Assembly (NCBI RefSeq): GCF_022385335.1
Contig: NZ_CP092431.1
Location: 7,254,001-7,318,000 of the forward strand
From: Streptomyces deccanensis
GTDB lineage: Bacteria; Actinomycetota; Actinomycetes; Streptomycetales; Streptomycetaceae
Direction of reading: 5' to 3'
Length of the DNA: 64,000 nt
Both the position numbers and the translations under genes were made by a program. Every line of letters begins with the position of its first letter. The first letter of the stretch is position 1. Below, in pieces: positions 18,116-26,250 of the stretch. A model generated the notes under the pieces. The model did not search any database. It was not told where the DNA came from and saw only the letters and a program-made list of their open reading frames with translations.

Positions 18116-18205
18116 AACAAGGGGCCGAGGGTCCCCGCGCCCTTCAGGGGCGCGGGGAACTGCGCGAGCAACCCCCACGGACCCGCAGTCGCCCACGACA
18201 ATCGG
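18116..18205. repeat. Dispersed intergenic repeat, copy C
   Basis: Between recG and rsmD. CCCCGCGCCC (18133-18142) pairs with GGGCGCGGGG (18148-18157) around a 5-nt loop, and the family core GGGGCGCGGGGAACTGCGCG spans 18147-18166, followed by AGCAACCCCCACGGACCCGC. It probably doubles as the recG terminator. Confidence 0.8.
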
Positions 18206-18285
18206 ACGCACCCCACCAGGCGCCCTCTCCCTCCTCCACCTGCCAGACTGGACCCGTAGCCGCCCCCTGCCACAAGGACCCGAAG

Positions 18286-18873
18286 ATGACCCGCGTGATC
18301 GCCGGCGCCGCCGGCGGACGCCGCCTCGCCGTCCCGCCGGGCAACGGCACCCGCCCCACCTCCGACCGCGCCCGGGAGGGCCTCTTCTCCACCTGGCAGT
18401 CCCTCCTCGGCGGCCCCCTCCACGGCGAACGGGTCCTCGACCTGTACGCCGGCTCCGGCGCCGTGGGCCTGGAGGCCCTCTCCAGAGGCGCGGGCCACAC
18501 CCTGCTCGTGGAGGCCGACGCCCGCGCCGCGAGAACGATCCGCGACAACGTCCGATCGCTCGGCCTGCCCGGCGCCGAGGTGAGACCGGGCAAAGCCGAA
18601 CAGATCATCCAGGGCCCGGCGCCGGCCGAGCCGTACGACCTCGTCTTCCTGGACCCCCCGTACGCCGTCTCGGACGACGATCTTCGGGAGATCCTGCTCA
18701 CACTCCGTACCGGGGGCTGGCTCGGCGACGAAGCCCTCGTCACCGTGGAGCGCAGCACCAGAGGCGGTGAATTCGCCTGGCCGACCGGTTTCGAAGCCAT
18801 CAGGGCCCGTCGCTACGGCGAGGGAACGTTTTGGTACGGTCGCGCCGCCTCTACGTGCGAAGACGCACGATGA
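18286..18873 (+). CDS. rsmD: 16S rRNA (guanine-N2)-methyltransferase RsmD
   Basis: Methylates a guanine of 16S rRNA (G966 in E. coli). The N-terminal motif [17 protein letters not shown], the SAM-binding [19 protein letters not shown] and the catalytic FLDPPY are all visible in a 195-aa protein, the usual length. The ATG at 18286 is followed by the conserved start. It ends just before coaD; an ATGA overlap at 18870 suggests an alternative coaD start, but see that entry. Confidence 0.95.
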   Translation: MTRVIAGAAGGRRLAVPPGNGTRPTSDRAREGLFSTWQSLLGGPLHGERVLDLYAGSGAVGLEALSRGAGHTLLVEADARAARTIRDNVRSLGLPGAEVRPGKAEQIIQGPAPAEPYDLVFLDPPYAVSDDDLREILLTLRTGGWLGDEALVTVERSTRGGEFAWPTGFEAIRARRYGEGTFWYGRAASTCEDAR

Positions 18874-18899
18874 CCGGACCGGAGAGCGAGGGATCCCAA

Positions 18900-19379
18900 G
18901 TGCGCCGTGCCGTCTGTCCCGGGTCGTTCGACCCCATCACCAACGGACACCTCGACATCATTGGCCGCGCCTCCAAGTTGTACGACGAGGTCTATGTCGC
19001 GGTGATGATCAACAAGTCCAAGAAGGGCCTCTTCGAGGTCGACGAGCGGATCGAGCTGATCCGCCAGGTCACCGCCGAGTACGCGAACGTACGGGTGGAG
19101 GCCTTCCACGGACTGCTGGTCGACTTCTGCAAGCAGCGCGACATCCCGGCCATCGTCAAGGGCCTGCGCGCGGTCAGCGACTTCGACTACGAGCTGCAGA
19201 TGGCCCAGATGAACATCGGCCTGTCGGGCGTGGAGACCCTCTTCGTGCCCACCAACCCCACCTACAGCTTCCTGTCGTCCTCCCTGGTCAAGGAGGTCGC
19301 CACCTGGGGCGGCGACGTCTCCCACCTGGTGCCCCCGCTGGTCCTCGAAGCGCTGGCCGAGCGACTGAAGCGGGACTGA
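18900..19379 (+). CDS. coaD: Phosphopantetheine adenylyltransferase
   Basis: Transfers AMP to 4'-phosphopantetheine in coenzyme A synthesis. [14 protein letters not shown] carries the nucleotidyltransferase (T/H)xGH signature, and [12 protein letters not shown] is the ISSTxIR-like region. The GTG at 18900 is preferred: GAGGGA lies 6-7 nt upstream and the 159-aa product begins RRAVCPGSF as in other CoaD proteins. The ATG at 18870 would add 10 residues and overlap rsmD. Confidence 0.95.
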   Translation: MRRAVCPGSFDPITNGHLDIIGRASKLYDEVYVAVMINKSKKGLFEVDERIELIRQVTAEYANVRVEAFHGLLVDFCKQRDIPAIVKGLRAVSDFDYELQMAQMNIGLSGVETLFVPTNPTYSFLSSSLVKEVATWGGDVSHLVPPLVLEALAERLKRD

Positions 19380-19456
19380 GCGGACGAACGTCCCCCGCTG
19401 GCCGTACAGTCGACCCGACCGTCTCCAACACAGCTGTAGAGAGTGGCGAGCACACG

Positions 19457-20551
19457 GTGGACCACACGGTGGACGTGCAGAAGAAGCTCGACGAGATCGT
19501 CTCGGTGGTCTCCGGCGCCCGATCCATGCCCATGTCGGCCTCGTGCGTGGTCAACCGCGCCGAACTGCTCTCCCTGCTCGACGAACTGCGCGCGGCCCTG
19601 CCCGACTCCCTCGCCCAGGCGCGGGAGCTGATCGGCGACCGCGACCACATGGTCGAGCGGGCCCGCCAGGAGGCCGAGCGGATCGTCGCGAACGCGCACG
19701 CCGAGCGCGGCTCCCTGATCTCCGACACCGAGGTCGCCCGCCGCTCCCAGAACGAGGCCGACCGCATCCTCGGCGAGGCCCGCCGGGAGGCCGAGGAGGT
19801 CCGCGCCGAGGCCGACGAGTACGTCGACTCCAAGCTCGCCAACTTCGAGGTCGTCCTCACCAAGACCCTCGGTTCGGTGGGCCGTGGCCGCGAGAAGCTC
19901 CTGGGCACGGGTCCCGGCCTCGACGAGCAGGGCTACGAGGACGAGGACGCCCCCGAGCGCAGCCACGACCCCGAGACCCTGCGCAAGGACGCCGACGCCT
20001 ACGTGGACGCCAAGCTCGGCGCCTTCGAGGCGGTCCTCGCCAAGACCCTGGAGGCCGTCGGCCGCGGCCGGCAGAAGCTGCACGGCCGGATCGCCACCGA
20101 CGACCTCGGCGCCCTCGCCCTGAACGACGACGGCACCTCCCCGCAGCCCACCAGCGACGCCGACTACCTGGCCGGCCTCGCCGAGCTGGCCGACACCCCC
20201 GCCTCCCAGTCCCCGTCCCTGCCGGAGCAGCCCTCGTACGGGCAGCAGCAGGACTCCTACGGGGCGACGGCGTACCAGCAGGACCCCTACGGCTACCAGC
20301 AGCAGTACGCCCAGCCCCAGCAGGCCGCCGACCCCTACGGCTACCAGCAGGCCGACCCGTACGCGGCCGGCTACCCGCAGCAGCCCGCGTACGACCCGAA
20401 CCAGGGGCAGCAGGGCCCCCAGGGGCACCAGGACCAGCAGGGGCACCAGGGGTACGCGCAGCCGCAGGGGAACACGCTCGACGAGACCAGCCTCTTCGAC
20501 ACCACCATGATCACGGCGGAGCAGTTGCGCCGCTACGAGCAGGGCCGCTGA
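19457..20551 (+). CDS. DivIVA-like / ATP synthase B-like coiled-coil protein with Gln/Tyr/Pro-rich tail
   Basis: A 364-aa protein with an N-terminal helical region, a long coiled coil (about 70-140, for example RQEAERIVANAHAE and NEADRILGEARREAEEVRAEADEY) and two related blocks EADEYVDSKLANFEVVLTKT and DADAYVDAKLGAFEAVLAKT, each followed by a VGRGR(E/Q)KL segment, an internal duplication. The last 130 residues are low-complexity Gln, Tyr, Pro and Gly. Streptomyces orthologues are often annotated as cell division initiation protein; real function is unknown. In-frame GTGs at 19457, 19469 and 19475 all compete as starts. It lies between coaD and DUF177. Confidence 0.85.
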   Translation: MDHTVDVQKKLDEIVSVVSGARSMPMSASCVVNRAELLSLLDELRAALPDSLAQARELIGDRDHMVERARQEAERIVANAHAERGSLISDTEVARRSQNEADRILGEARREAEEVRAEADEYVDSKLANFEVVLTKTLGSVGRGREKLLGTGPGLDEQGYEDEDAPERSHDPETLRKDADAYVDAKLGAFEAVLAKTLEAVGRGRQKLHGRIATDDLGALALNDDGTSPQPTSDADYLAGLAELADTPASQSPSLPEQPSYGQQQDSYGATAYQQDPYGYQQQYAQPQQAADPYGYQQADPYAAGYPQQPAYDPNQGQQGPQGHQDQQGHQGYAQPQGNTLDETSLFDTTMITAEQLRRYEQGR

Positions 20552-20676
20552 CAGCGGATTGGGCCGATAGCGAAAGGTCCAGTATCCTGGCTCTTCGGTC
20601 GCGTGTACGTCCGCGATCAACGCTGCCCGGGATCATCGAAGGGCGGTGTTCTCGAGTTTCAAGATCGAAAGCAGGA

Positions 20677-21321
20677 ATGGCCCTGAACGCCCGCCTCGAC
20701 CACCGCAACCCTCTCGTGTTCGACACACACGAGCTGGGGCGGCGTCCTGGCGCGCTGCAGCGCCTGACCCGCGAGATCGACGCTCCCAAGGATCTCGGGA
20801 TCCACGGAGTGATCGGAGTGCCGGAAGGCGCGCCGGTGGAACTCGGACTCCGTCTGGAGTCGGTCATGGAAGGTGTGCTTGTCACAGGCACCGCCCGTGC
20901 ACGGGCCAAGGGGGAGTGCGTAAGGTGTCTGGAGCCGCTGGAGCTGGAGCTCGAAGCGGACTTCCAGGAGATGTTCTCGTACCCTGACGCCGACGACCGG
21001 GGCCGCCCCAAGGCGGAGCCGGCCGACGACGCCGAGGAAGACGAGGACAGGCTCTTCATCGAGGACGGCCTGTTCGACCTCGAACCCGTGCTGCGCGATG
21101 CGGTGGTGCTCGCACTGCCGATGCAGCCGGTGTGCCAGGACGACTGCCCCGGCCTGTGCTCCGAGTGCGGAGCCCGGCTCGCGGACGACCCGGACCACCA
21201 CCACGACGCCGTCGACATCCGTTGGGCGGCACTGCAGGGACTCGCCGGTTCACTCGAAGACGGCGAGAAGGACGAGATGAGCGGCGCCGATTCCGGTGTC
21301 GACGAGAAGCAGGAGAAGTAG
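20677..21321 (+). CDS. DUF177 (YceD-like) protein upstream of rpmF
   Basis: A 214-aa DUF177 protein. Family members sit next to rpmF across bacteria and are linked to 23S rRNA or large-subunit assembly. Visible are [22 protein letters not shown] (the CXXC motif and the strand that follows it), an acidic linker and a C-terminal Cys cluster ([13 protein letters not shown]) that may bind zinc. The ATG at 20677 follows GAAAG. The gene ends 2 nt before rpmF, so the two are cotranscribed. Confidence 0.9.
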   Translation: MALNARLDHRNPLVFDTHELGRRPGALQRLTREIDAPKDLGIHGVIGVPEGAPVELGLRLESVMEGVLVTGTARARAKGECVRCLEPLELELEADFQEMFSYPDADDRGRPKAEPADDAEEDEDRLFIEDGLFDLEPVLRDAVVLALPMQPVCQDDCPGLCSECGARLADDPDHHHDAVDIRWAALQGLAGSLEDGEKDEMSGADSGVDEKQEK

Positions 21322-21323
21322 CC

Positions 21324-21497
21324 GTGGCTGTTCCGAAGCGGAAGATGTCGCGCAGCAACACGCGCCACCGCCGGTCGCAGTGGAAGGCTGCGGTCCCCAC
21401 CCTGGTTGCGTGCGAGCGCTGCCACGAGCCCAAGCTGCAGCACATCGCGTGCCCGTCTTGCGGCACCTACAACAAGCGCCAGGTCCTCGAGGTCTGA
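21324..21497 (+). CDS. rpmF: 50S ribosomal protein bL32, zinc-binding form
   Basis: A 57-aa bL32: basic N terminus [18 protein letters not shown], then a zinc ribbon with two CXXC pairs (CERC and CPSC). GTG start at 21324 with AGGAGA upstream. It lies in an operon with DUF177 and rnc, a widespread arrangement. Confidence 0.97.
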   Translation: MAVPKRKMSRSNTRHRRSQWKAAVPTLVACERCHEPKLQHIACPSCGTYNKRQVLEV

Positions 21498-21516
21498 GCG
21501 GCTGGTGAGAGGCTCT

Positions 21517-22341
21517 ATGTCTGACGCCAAGGCGGAGACCAACGCCAAGAAAAAGGCGGAGAACACAGCCTCGTCCCACACGCTTCTGGAAGGGCGGCTC
21601 GGCTACCAGCTCGAGTCCGCCCTTCTGGTGCGTGCGCTGACGCACCGTTCGTACGCGTACGAGAACGGCGGTCTGCCCACCAACGAGCGCCTGGAGTTCC
21701 TCGGGGACTCCGTCCTCGGCCTCGTGGTCACGGACACGCTGTACCGCACCCACCCCGACCTGCCCGAAGGCCAACTGGCCAAGCTGCGGGCCGCGGTGGT
21801 CAACTCTCGTGCGCTGGCGGAGGTGGGCCGCGGGCTCGACCTCGGCTCCTTCATCCGGCTCGGCCGGGGTGAAGAGGGCACAGGCGGCCGGGACAAGGCA
21901 TCCATCCTCGCCGACACCCTCGAAGCGGTGATCGGTGCGGTCTATCTCGACCAGGGGCTCGACTCCGCGGCGGAGCTGGTGCACCGCCTGTTCGACCCGT
22001 TGATCGAGAAGTCCTCGAACCTCGGAGCCGGCCTGGACTGGAAGACCAGTCTCCAGGAGCTCACCGCGACCGAGGGGCTCGGCGTGCCCGAGTACCTGGT
22101 CACGGAGACCGGCCCCGACCACGAGAAGACCTTCACAGCTGCCGCCCGCGTCGGAGGCGTCTCGTACGGCACCGGCACCGGCCGCAGCAAGAAGGAAGCG
22201 GAGCAGCAGGCGGCCGAGTCCGCCTGGCGTGCGATCCGCGCCGCGGCGGACGAGCGGGCGAAGGCGGCGGCGGCCGAGGCCGTGGCCGCGGCCGCCGCCG
22301 ACGACACCGCGGACACACCTTCGGACACCGCCCCGGCGTGA
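21517..22341 (+). CDS. rnc: Ribonuclease III
   Basis: Cleaves double-stranded RNA in rRNA maturation and mRNA control. The signature [13 protein letters not shown] is at 56-68, with catalytic acidic residues E57, E60 and D64, and [16 protein letters not shown] supplies the second Asp/Glu pair. A dsRNA-binding domain occupies about 175-245 ([16 protein letters not shown]). The C terminus is an Ala-rich tail. It is 274 aa; the start ATG is at 21517, 19 nt after rpmF. In S. coelicolor this gene is absB, a global regulator of antibiotic production (literature knowledge). Confidence 0.96.
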   Translation: MSDAKAETNAKKKAENTASSHTLLEGRLGYQLESALLVRALTHRSYAYENGGLPTNERLEFLGDSVLGLVVTDTLYRTHPDLPEGQLAKLRAAVVNSRALAEVGRGLDLGSFIRLGRGEEGTGGRDKASILADTLEAVIGAVYLDQGLDSAAELVHRLFDPLIEKSSNLGAGLDWKTSLQELTATEGLGVPEYLVTETGPDHEKTFTAAARVGGVSYGTGTGRSKKEAEQQAAESAWRAIRAAADERAKAAAAEAVAAAAADDTADTPSDTAPA

Positions 22342-22427
22342 CGCCGAGGGCTGCCGCCCCCGAAGCCCCGCGAGGGGACGAGGGGGCGGCTTCGGCGCGT
22401 TGTCAGGTGCGGGTGTGTGGGGGCTGG

Positions 22428-22527
22428 TCGCGCAGTTCCCCGCGCCCCTGAAAAGCAGAGGCTGCGCCCCGTGCTTTTTCGGCCCGAAAGGGCCGTAGGC
22501 CCTTACGGGGCGCGGGGAACTGCGCGA
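22428..22527. repeat. Dispersed intergenic repeat, copy D: 21-bp inverted pair
   Basis: The family core is present in both orientations: inverted at 22428-22448 and direct at 22507-22527. The two 21-nt arms are perfectly complementary. The 58-nt spacer carries a second smaller hairpin (GGCCC at 22491-22495 within CGGCCCGAAAGGGCCG). The element lies between rnc and mutM and can form a very stable cruciform or RNA hairpin. Confidence 0.9.
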
Positions 22528-22601
22528 GAAGCCCCACCGGACCCGCACCCACCCCCCGACCTCACCCCTTCACGCCCCCCGCTCAACCCCCGGAGGACCC
22601 C

Positions 22602-23462
22602 GTGCCCGAACTGCCCGAGGTCGAGGTCGTCCGACGCGGTCTGGAACGCTGGGTGGCGCACCGCACCGTCGCCGACGTCGAGGTGCTGCATCCCCGGGCG
22701 ATCCGCCGTCACCTGGCCGGCCCGGAGGACTTCGCGCACCGGCTCAAGGGGCACCGCATCGGTGAGCCCAGCCGGCGTGGGAAGTACCTGTGGCTGCCCG
22801 TGGAGGACACCGGGATCGCCGTTCTCGCGCACCTCGGCATGAGCGGCCAGCTGCTCGTGCAGCCGCACGACGCGGTCGACGAGAAGCACCTCAGGATCCG
22901 TGTCCGCTTCGCGGACGACCTCGCCACCGAACTGCGCTTCGTCGACCAACGCACCTTCGGGGGACTGTCGTTGCACGACACCACCTCCGACGGTCTGCCG
23001 GACGTCATCGCGCACATCGCCCGCGACCCCCTCGACCCGCAGTTCGACGCCGAGGCCTTCCACCAGGCACTGCGGCGGAAGCGTACGACGATCAAACGGG
23101 CCCTGCTCGACCAGTCGTTGATCAGCGGGGTCGGCAACATCTACGCGGACGAGGCGCTCTGGCGGGCGAGGATCCACTACGAGCGCCCCACCGCCGGTTT
23201 CACCCGCCCGCGCACCACCGAACTCCTGGGCCACGTACGGGATGTGATGAACGCGGCCCTCGCGGTGGGCGGCACCAGCTTCGACAGCCTCTACGTCAAC
23301 GTGAACGGCGAGTCGGGGTACTTCGACCGGTCCCTGGACGCGTACGGCCGTGAGGGGCTGCCGTGCCGCCGCTGTGCCACGCCCATGCGGCGGCGGCCGT
23401 GGATGAACCGGTCCAGCTACTTCTGCCCGACGTGTCAGCGGGCGCCGCGCGTCGCGTCGTAG
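22602..23462 (+). CDS. mutM: Formamidopyrimidine-DNA glycosylase / AP lyase
   Basis: Removes oxidised purines such as 8-oxoguanine. After Met removal the N terminus is PELPEVE, with Pro as catalytic nucleophile and Glu next to it. RRGKYLWL supplies the conserved beta-turn Lys, and the helix-two-turn-helix region is [20 protein letters not shown]. The C terminus has a zinc finger (C-X2-C-X16-C-X2-C, beginning CRRC and ending CPTC). The GTG at 22602 follows GGAGGACCCC. It is 286 aa. Its 3' end overlaps the convergent HxlR gene by 28 bp. Confidence 0.96.
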   Translation: MPELPEVEVVRRGLERWVAHRTVADVEVLHPRAIRRHLAGPEDFAHRLKGHRIGEPSRRGKYLWLPVEDTGIAVLAHLGMSGQLLVQPHDAVDEKHLRIRVRFADDLATELRFVDQRTFGGLSLHDTTSDGLPDVIAHIARDPLDPQFDAEAFHQALRRKRTTIKRALLDQSLISGVGNIYADEALWRARIHYERPTAGFTRPRTTELLGHVRDVMNAALAVGGTSFDSLYVNVNGESGYFDRSLDAYGREGLPCRRCATPMRRRPWMNRSSYFCPTCQRAPRVAS

Positions 23463-23875
23463 CGCTCGCGGGACCGGAGCACCTCCTCCATGCGGTCCTC
23501 CACACAGGTGATGAGGGCCAGCAGGCGCTCGGAGACCTCGCGGCCGAGCGGAGTGAGGCTGTAGTCGACGCGGGGCGGGTTGGTGGGCTGCGCGTCGCGG
23601 TGGACCAGGCCGTCGCGCTCCAGGGCGTGCAGCGTCTGGGAGAGCATCTTCTCGCTGACGCCGTCGACGCGGCGCCGCAGCTCGTTGAAGCGGAGCGAGC
23701 TCTCGTGCAGCGCGCCCATCGTGAGGACGCCCCAACGGCCCGTGACGTGCTCCAGGGTGCCCCGGGAAGGACAGTTCCTGGCGAACACGTCGAAGGCGAA
23801 CTCGTCGACGTTCACGGCGTCCGTGCCCGCGAGGGCCCGCGCGGGCGTCACAGCGGTCTGCGCGGCTGATTCCAT
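23435..23875 (-). CDS. HxlR-family transcriptional regulator
   Basis: A 146-aa winged-helix regulator. The family pattern is clear: [22 protein letters not shown] (helix 1 region), [31 protein letters not shown] (HTH) and [12 protein letters not shown] (wing). The ATG at 23875 is used; an in-frame GTG at 23896 would add 7 residues, and neither has a strong ribosome site. A Cys in FARNCPSRG lies at the position where HxlR proteins often sense redox or electrophiles. A 5-5-5 inverted repeat at 23918-23932, upstream, may be its operator. Confidence 0.88.
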   Translation of the reverse strand: MESAAQTAVTPARALAGTDAVNVDEFAFDVFARNCPSRGTLEHVTGRWGVLTMGALHESSLRFNELRRRVDGVSEKMLSQTLHALERDGLVHRDAQPTNPPRVDYSLTPLGREVSERLLALITCVEDRMEEVLRSRERYDATRGAR

Positions 23876-23917
23876 ACCCCGAGGATACTCCGGCACAGCG
23901 CTAGCCAGAAGATTGCA

Positions 23918-23932
23918 CTAACTGTTGGTTAG
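23918..23932. promoter_or_regulatory. Candidate operator of the HxlR regulator
   Basis: CTAAC (23918-23922), TGTTG spacer, GTTAG (23928-23932): a short AT-rich dyad in the 46-bp gap between the CAP-domain gene and the HxlR start. Its location just upstream of an autoregulation-prone gene supports an operator; the short length limits confidence. Confidence 0.45.
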
Positions 23933-23942
23933 CGAGGTCGTC

Positions 23943-24926
23943 TCAGTAGCCGAAATCCTGCGTCCACCACGGGCCGCCGTCGCCCAGGACGACGCCGACT
24001 CCGAGGGTCTTGAAGTCGCAGTTCAGGATGTTCGCCCGGTGGCCGGGGCTGTTCATCCAGGCCTCCATGACCGCTTCGGCGGTGGCCTGGCCGCGGGCGA
24101 TGTTCTCGCCGCCGAGGCCGGTGATCCCGAGGGCGGCCGCGCGGTCCCAGGGGTCCGAGCCGTCGGGGTCGGTGTGGTCGAAGAAGCCGCGCAGGGCCAT
24201 GTCCTCGCTGAACGCCTCGGCCAGCTTCGCCAGGTCGCTGTTGGCCGCCACCGGCTGGCAGCCCGCCTTGGCCCGCTCCTCGTTGACCAGCAGGAGGACC
24301 GCGGCCTCGGCCTGGGTCTCGGAGGAGAGCTCCGCCGGAGAAGTGGTGTCCTTCTCCTTGCCCTTCTCCTTCTCCTTGGTGGGCTTCTCGGAGGGCGTCT
24401 TGGTCTTCTGCGAGCCGGGGACCTTGTCCGCCTCCTCGGCGGGCTTCTTCTCGGACGGCGTGGTCGAGGGGGCCGGGGTCGTAGGAGAGGCCTCGCGCTG
24501 GGCGTCGCGGCTGGTGGACTCGTCCTCGCGCTGTTCCTGCGCGGCGCCGTCCGTACCACCCTGCTGGATGGGCGCACCCGTCGGCGAGCCGGCGGGGACC
24601 ACCGTCTCGTTGGCGTTGCCGCCACTGATCGTGTACTGGTCGCCGCCCGGCAGGACCCCGGTGGCCACCGCGACGGTGCCGAGGGCGACGGCGGCGGAGA
24701 CACCGAGGAGACCGGTCTTCACGGGCGTCACGGTCTTCTTCTTGCGGCGGCGCGAGCCACCGCTCCGCGCGGAGGCCTTGGCGTCGGCCTCCAGGAACTC
24801 GGCGAACCCGTACAGGTTCTCCGGACCGTAGTGCGGCTCATCGGAGACGAAGCCTCGGTCAGTGACCCCGGCGGCGCGGCCCCCCCTGGCGGCGCGGCCG
24901 GCGGCGGAGCGTCGGTGGCGTCCCAT
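23943..24926 (-). CDS. CAP/SCP-domain protein with one transmembrane segment
   Basis: A 327-aa protein. Residues 1-60 are a basic, low-complexity cytoplasmic segment with an RRRKKK stretch. A membrane segment (GLLGVSAAVALGTVAVATGVL) follows, then a long Pro/Thr/Lys/Glu-rich linker and a C-terminal CAP domain (about 205-327). In that domain ALRGFFDHTDPDG and GENIARG, and NSPGHRANILNCDF, match the CAP signatures. The likely function is at the cell surface or secreted; molecular role unknown. The ATG at 24926 follows AGGAAGG. It is transcribed with or just before the HxlR gene. Confidence 0.88.
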   Translation of the reverse strand: MGRHRRSAAGRAARGGRAAGVTDRGFVSDEPHYGPENLYGFAEFLEADAKASARSGGSRRRKKKTVTPVKTGLLGVSAAVALGTVAVATGVLPGGDQYTISGGNANETVVPAGSPTGAPIQQGGTDGAAQEQREDESTSRDAQREASPTTPAPSTTPSEKKPAEEADKVPGSQKTKTPSEKPTKEKEKGKEKDTTSPAELSSETQAEAAVLLLVNEERAKAGCQPVAANSDLAKLAEAFSEDMALRGFFDHTDPDGSDPWDRAAALGITGLGGENIARGQATAEAVMEAWMNSPGHRANILNCDFKTLGVGVVLGDGGPWWTQDFGY

Positions 24927-24960
24927 GTCTTGGCCTTCCTCGTCCTTGCGGTGTCCTGCG

Positions 24961-25041
24961 GTCAACGTTGGGGAGTCCGTCAACGTTGTGATCGTGTTCT
25001 TCACGAATCTCACACGAAGGAGTGAGTTTCATATGAGATTC
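24961..25041. promoter_or_regulatory. Direct and inverted repeats upstream of the CAP-domain gene
   Basis: GTCAACGTTG occurs at 24961-24970 and again at 24979-24988, an 18-bp spacing with a palindromic CAACGTTG centre. GAATCTCA (25005-25012) and TGAGATTC (25034-25041) form an 8-bp dyad around a 21-bp spacer. Both lie upstream of the minus-strand CAP gene and are unlike their GC-rich surroundings, so they are promoter and operator candidates. No known regulator's box is recognised. Confidence 0.4.
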
Positions 25042-25116
25042 ATTGGGTCGGGACGGTACAGCATGGCGCCAGGGGAGGGAGAGACCCAGGAGACATTGGC
25101 CCGTTAGCGTGCAGGC

Positions 25117-25398
25117 ATGAGCGAGGATGTACGGCTGGTCGCCTGGGTGCGTGGACGGGTGCAAGGTGTGGGTTTCCGCTGGTTCACCCGGGCCAGGGCC
25201 CTGGAGATCGGCGGCCTGAGTGGTTTTGCTCTCAATTTGGCCGACGGACGGGTCCAGGTGGTCGCCGAGGGCCCGCGCGAGGCGTGCCAGGGGCTGCTGG
25301 AGTGGCTCCAGAGTGACGACACGCCCGGGCGCGTGGTGGGTGTGACCGAGATCTGGGACACACCGCGAGGGGGGTACGAGGGCTTCGCCATCCGCTGA
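25117..25398 (+). CDS. acyP: Acylphosphatase
   Basis: A 93-aa enzyme that hydrolyses acyl phosphates. The signature [16 protein letters not shown] has the phosphate-binding Arg (R21), and [16 protein letters not shown] contains the conserved Asn (N40), though the usual position in family motifs is GWVRN. The start ATG is at 25117. It is often next to smc in actinobacteria, with no clear functional link. Confidence 0.95.
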   Translation: MSEDVRLVAWVRGRVQGVGFRWFTRARALEIGGLSGFALNLADGRVQVVAEGPREACQGLLEWLQSDDTPGRVVGVTEIWDTPRGGYEGFAIR

Positions 25399-25799
25399 TC
25401 CGCCGGGCGTGAGGAGCCGGGCGAGAGCGGAGGGGAGCGCCACCGGCATATGCCAGGAGCATGCACAAACCAGAAATGTGCAGGTGATTGCCAAGACGCG
25501 TTTGTCGTGGCAGGCTCCGACGAAAGGATGATCCCCTCGCTCCGCCGGCCAGGAGAGGTCCCGGAAACGCCGCAGCGTCGCCCGTTCGGGGCCGCGCGGC
25601 AGTGGGATGCCCGCCATTGCGGGGCGTGATCGTGTTGACCGTCAAACTTTTTGGTGAGACGCTAAAAGCAACCCCGCGCACCTTAGCTGTTTGGCATGAA
25701 GACGGCAGCAAAAACTCAACAGTGCCAAGCATCGCGGGTGCGTTTCCCTCACGACCCACACCGCTTCGGTCGGTCACTCAGTGTGGAGGACCATCCATC
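25399..25799. other. 401-bp intergenic region upstream of the small coiled-coil gene
   Basis: No gene is supported here. A TTGACC at 25635-25640 resembles a -35 box, but no convincing -10 sits 16-19 nt downstream; the AT-rich run around 25645-25670 (CTTTTTGGTGAGACGCTAAAAG) is the likeliest promoter location. TGCCA and TGGCA flank 25484-25509 as a weak dyad. A ribosome binding site GGAGGA lies at 25785-25790. Confidence 0.4.
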
Positions 25800-26000
25800 A
25801 TGGCAAAGGCGCTTCTCGGTTACGTCGGCGGCTCCGACCCGCGACTCCTCGCCGAGATGCGACGGCTCCAGCAGCGTGTCCAGGACCTGGAATCCGAGCT
25901 CGGACGCATCCAGGCGGAGAACGACGCGCTGACGGCTGCCGCTTCTCACGACTCGCTCATGGAGCTCGACGCACGCCAGGCGGAGCCTGCGCTCACCTGA
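25800..26000 (+). CDS. Small coiled-coil protein upstream of smc (66 aa)
   Basis: A 66-aa protein starting MAKALLGYVGGSDPRLLAEM. Its central part, RRLQQRVQDLESELGRIQAENDAL, is a clear coiled coil with heptad hydrophobics. The GGAGGA ribosome site 9 nt before the ATG at 25800, and a textbook rho-independent terminator right after it, show that it is a real, separately transcribed gene. Function unknown; proximity to smc is suggestive only. Confidence 0.85.
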   Translation: MAKALLGYVGGSDPRLLAEMRRLQQRVQDLESELGRIQAENDALTAAASHDSLMELDARQAEPALT

Positions 26001-26071
26001 TCACTGCATCGCAGCACGACAGACAGCAGTGGTTGGGCTGCCCGTATCAACCGCTAAGTTGTCAGATCTGC

Positions 26072-26108
26072 AAGGGACGCCTTCTCTCGAGGCGTCCCTT
26101 CTTTCTGT
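26072..26108 (+). terminator. Rho-independent terminator of the small coiled-coil gene
   Basis: Perfect 11-bp arms AAGGGACGCCT (26072-26082) and AGGCGTCCCTT (26090-26100) with a 7-nt loop are followed by CTTTCTGT. This is one of the most canonical intrinsic terminators in the window. Confidence 0.92.
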
Positions 26109-26250
26109 CCCAAGTTGTTCCGAGCCCCGCCTCGGTCCCCGGCCCCCGAACCCACCTCACCCTCTTTAACGTCTGATGTGCCCTGCACGTTCATGGGCGA
26201 AACCGCGCGTTCATGGAGTGAGACAAGGCCGGAAGGTAGAGTCCAGCGCC

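Noticed and set aside
18870..18899. Earlier coaD start at ATG 18870 overlapping rsmD
   Set aside because: Adds residues not typical of CoaD; GTG 18900 has a better ribosome site.
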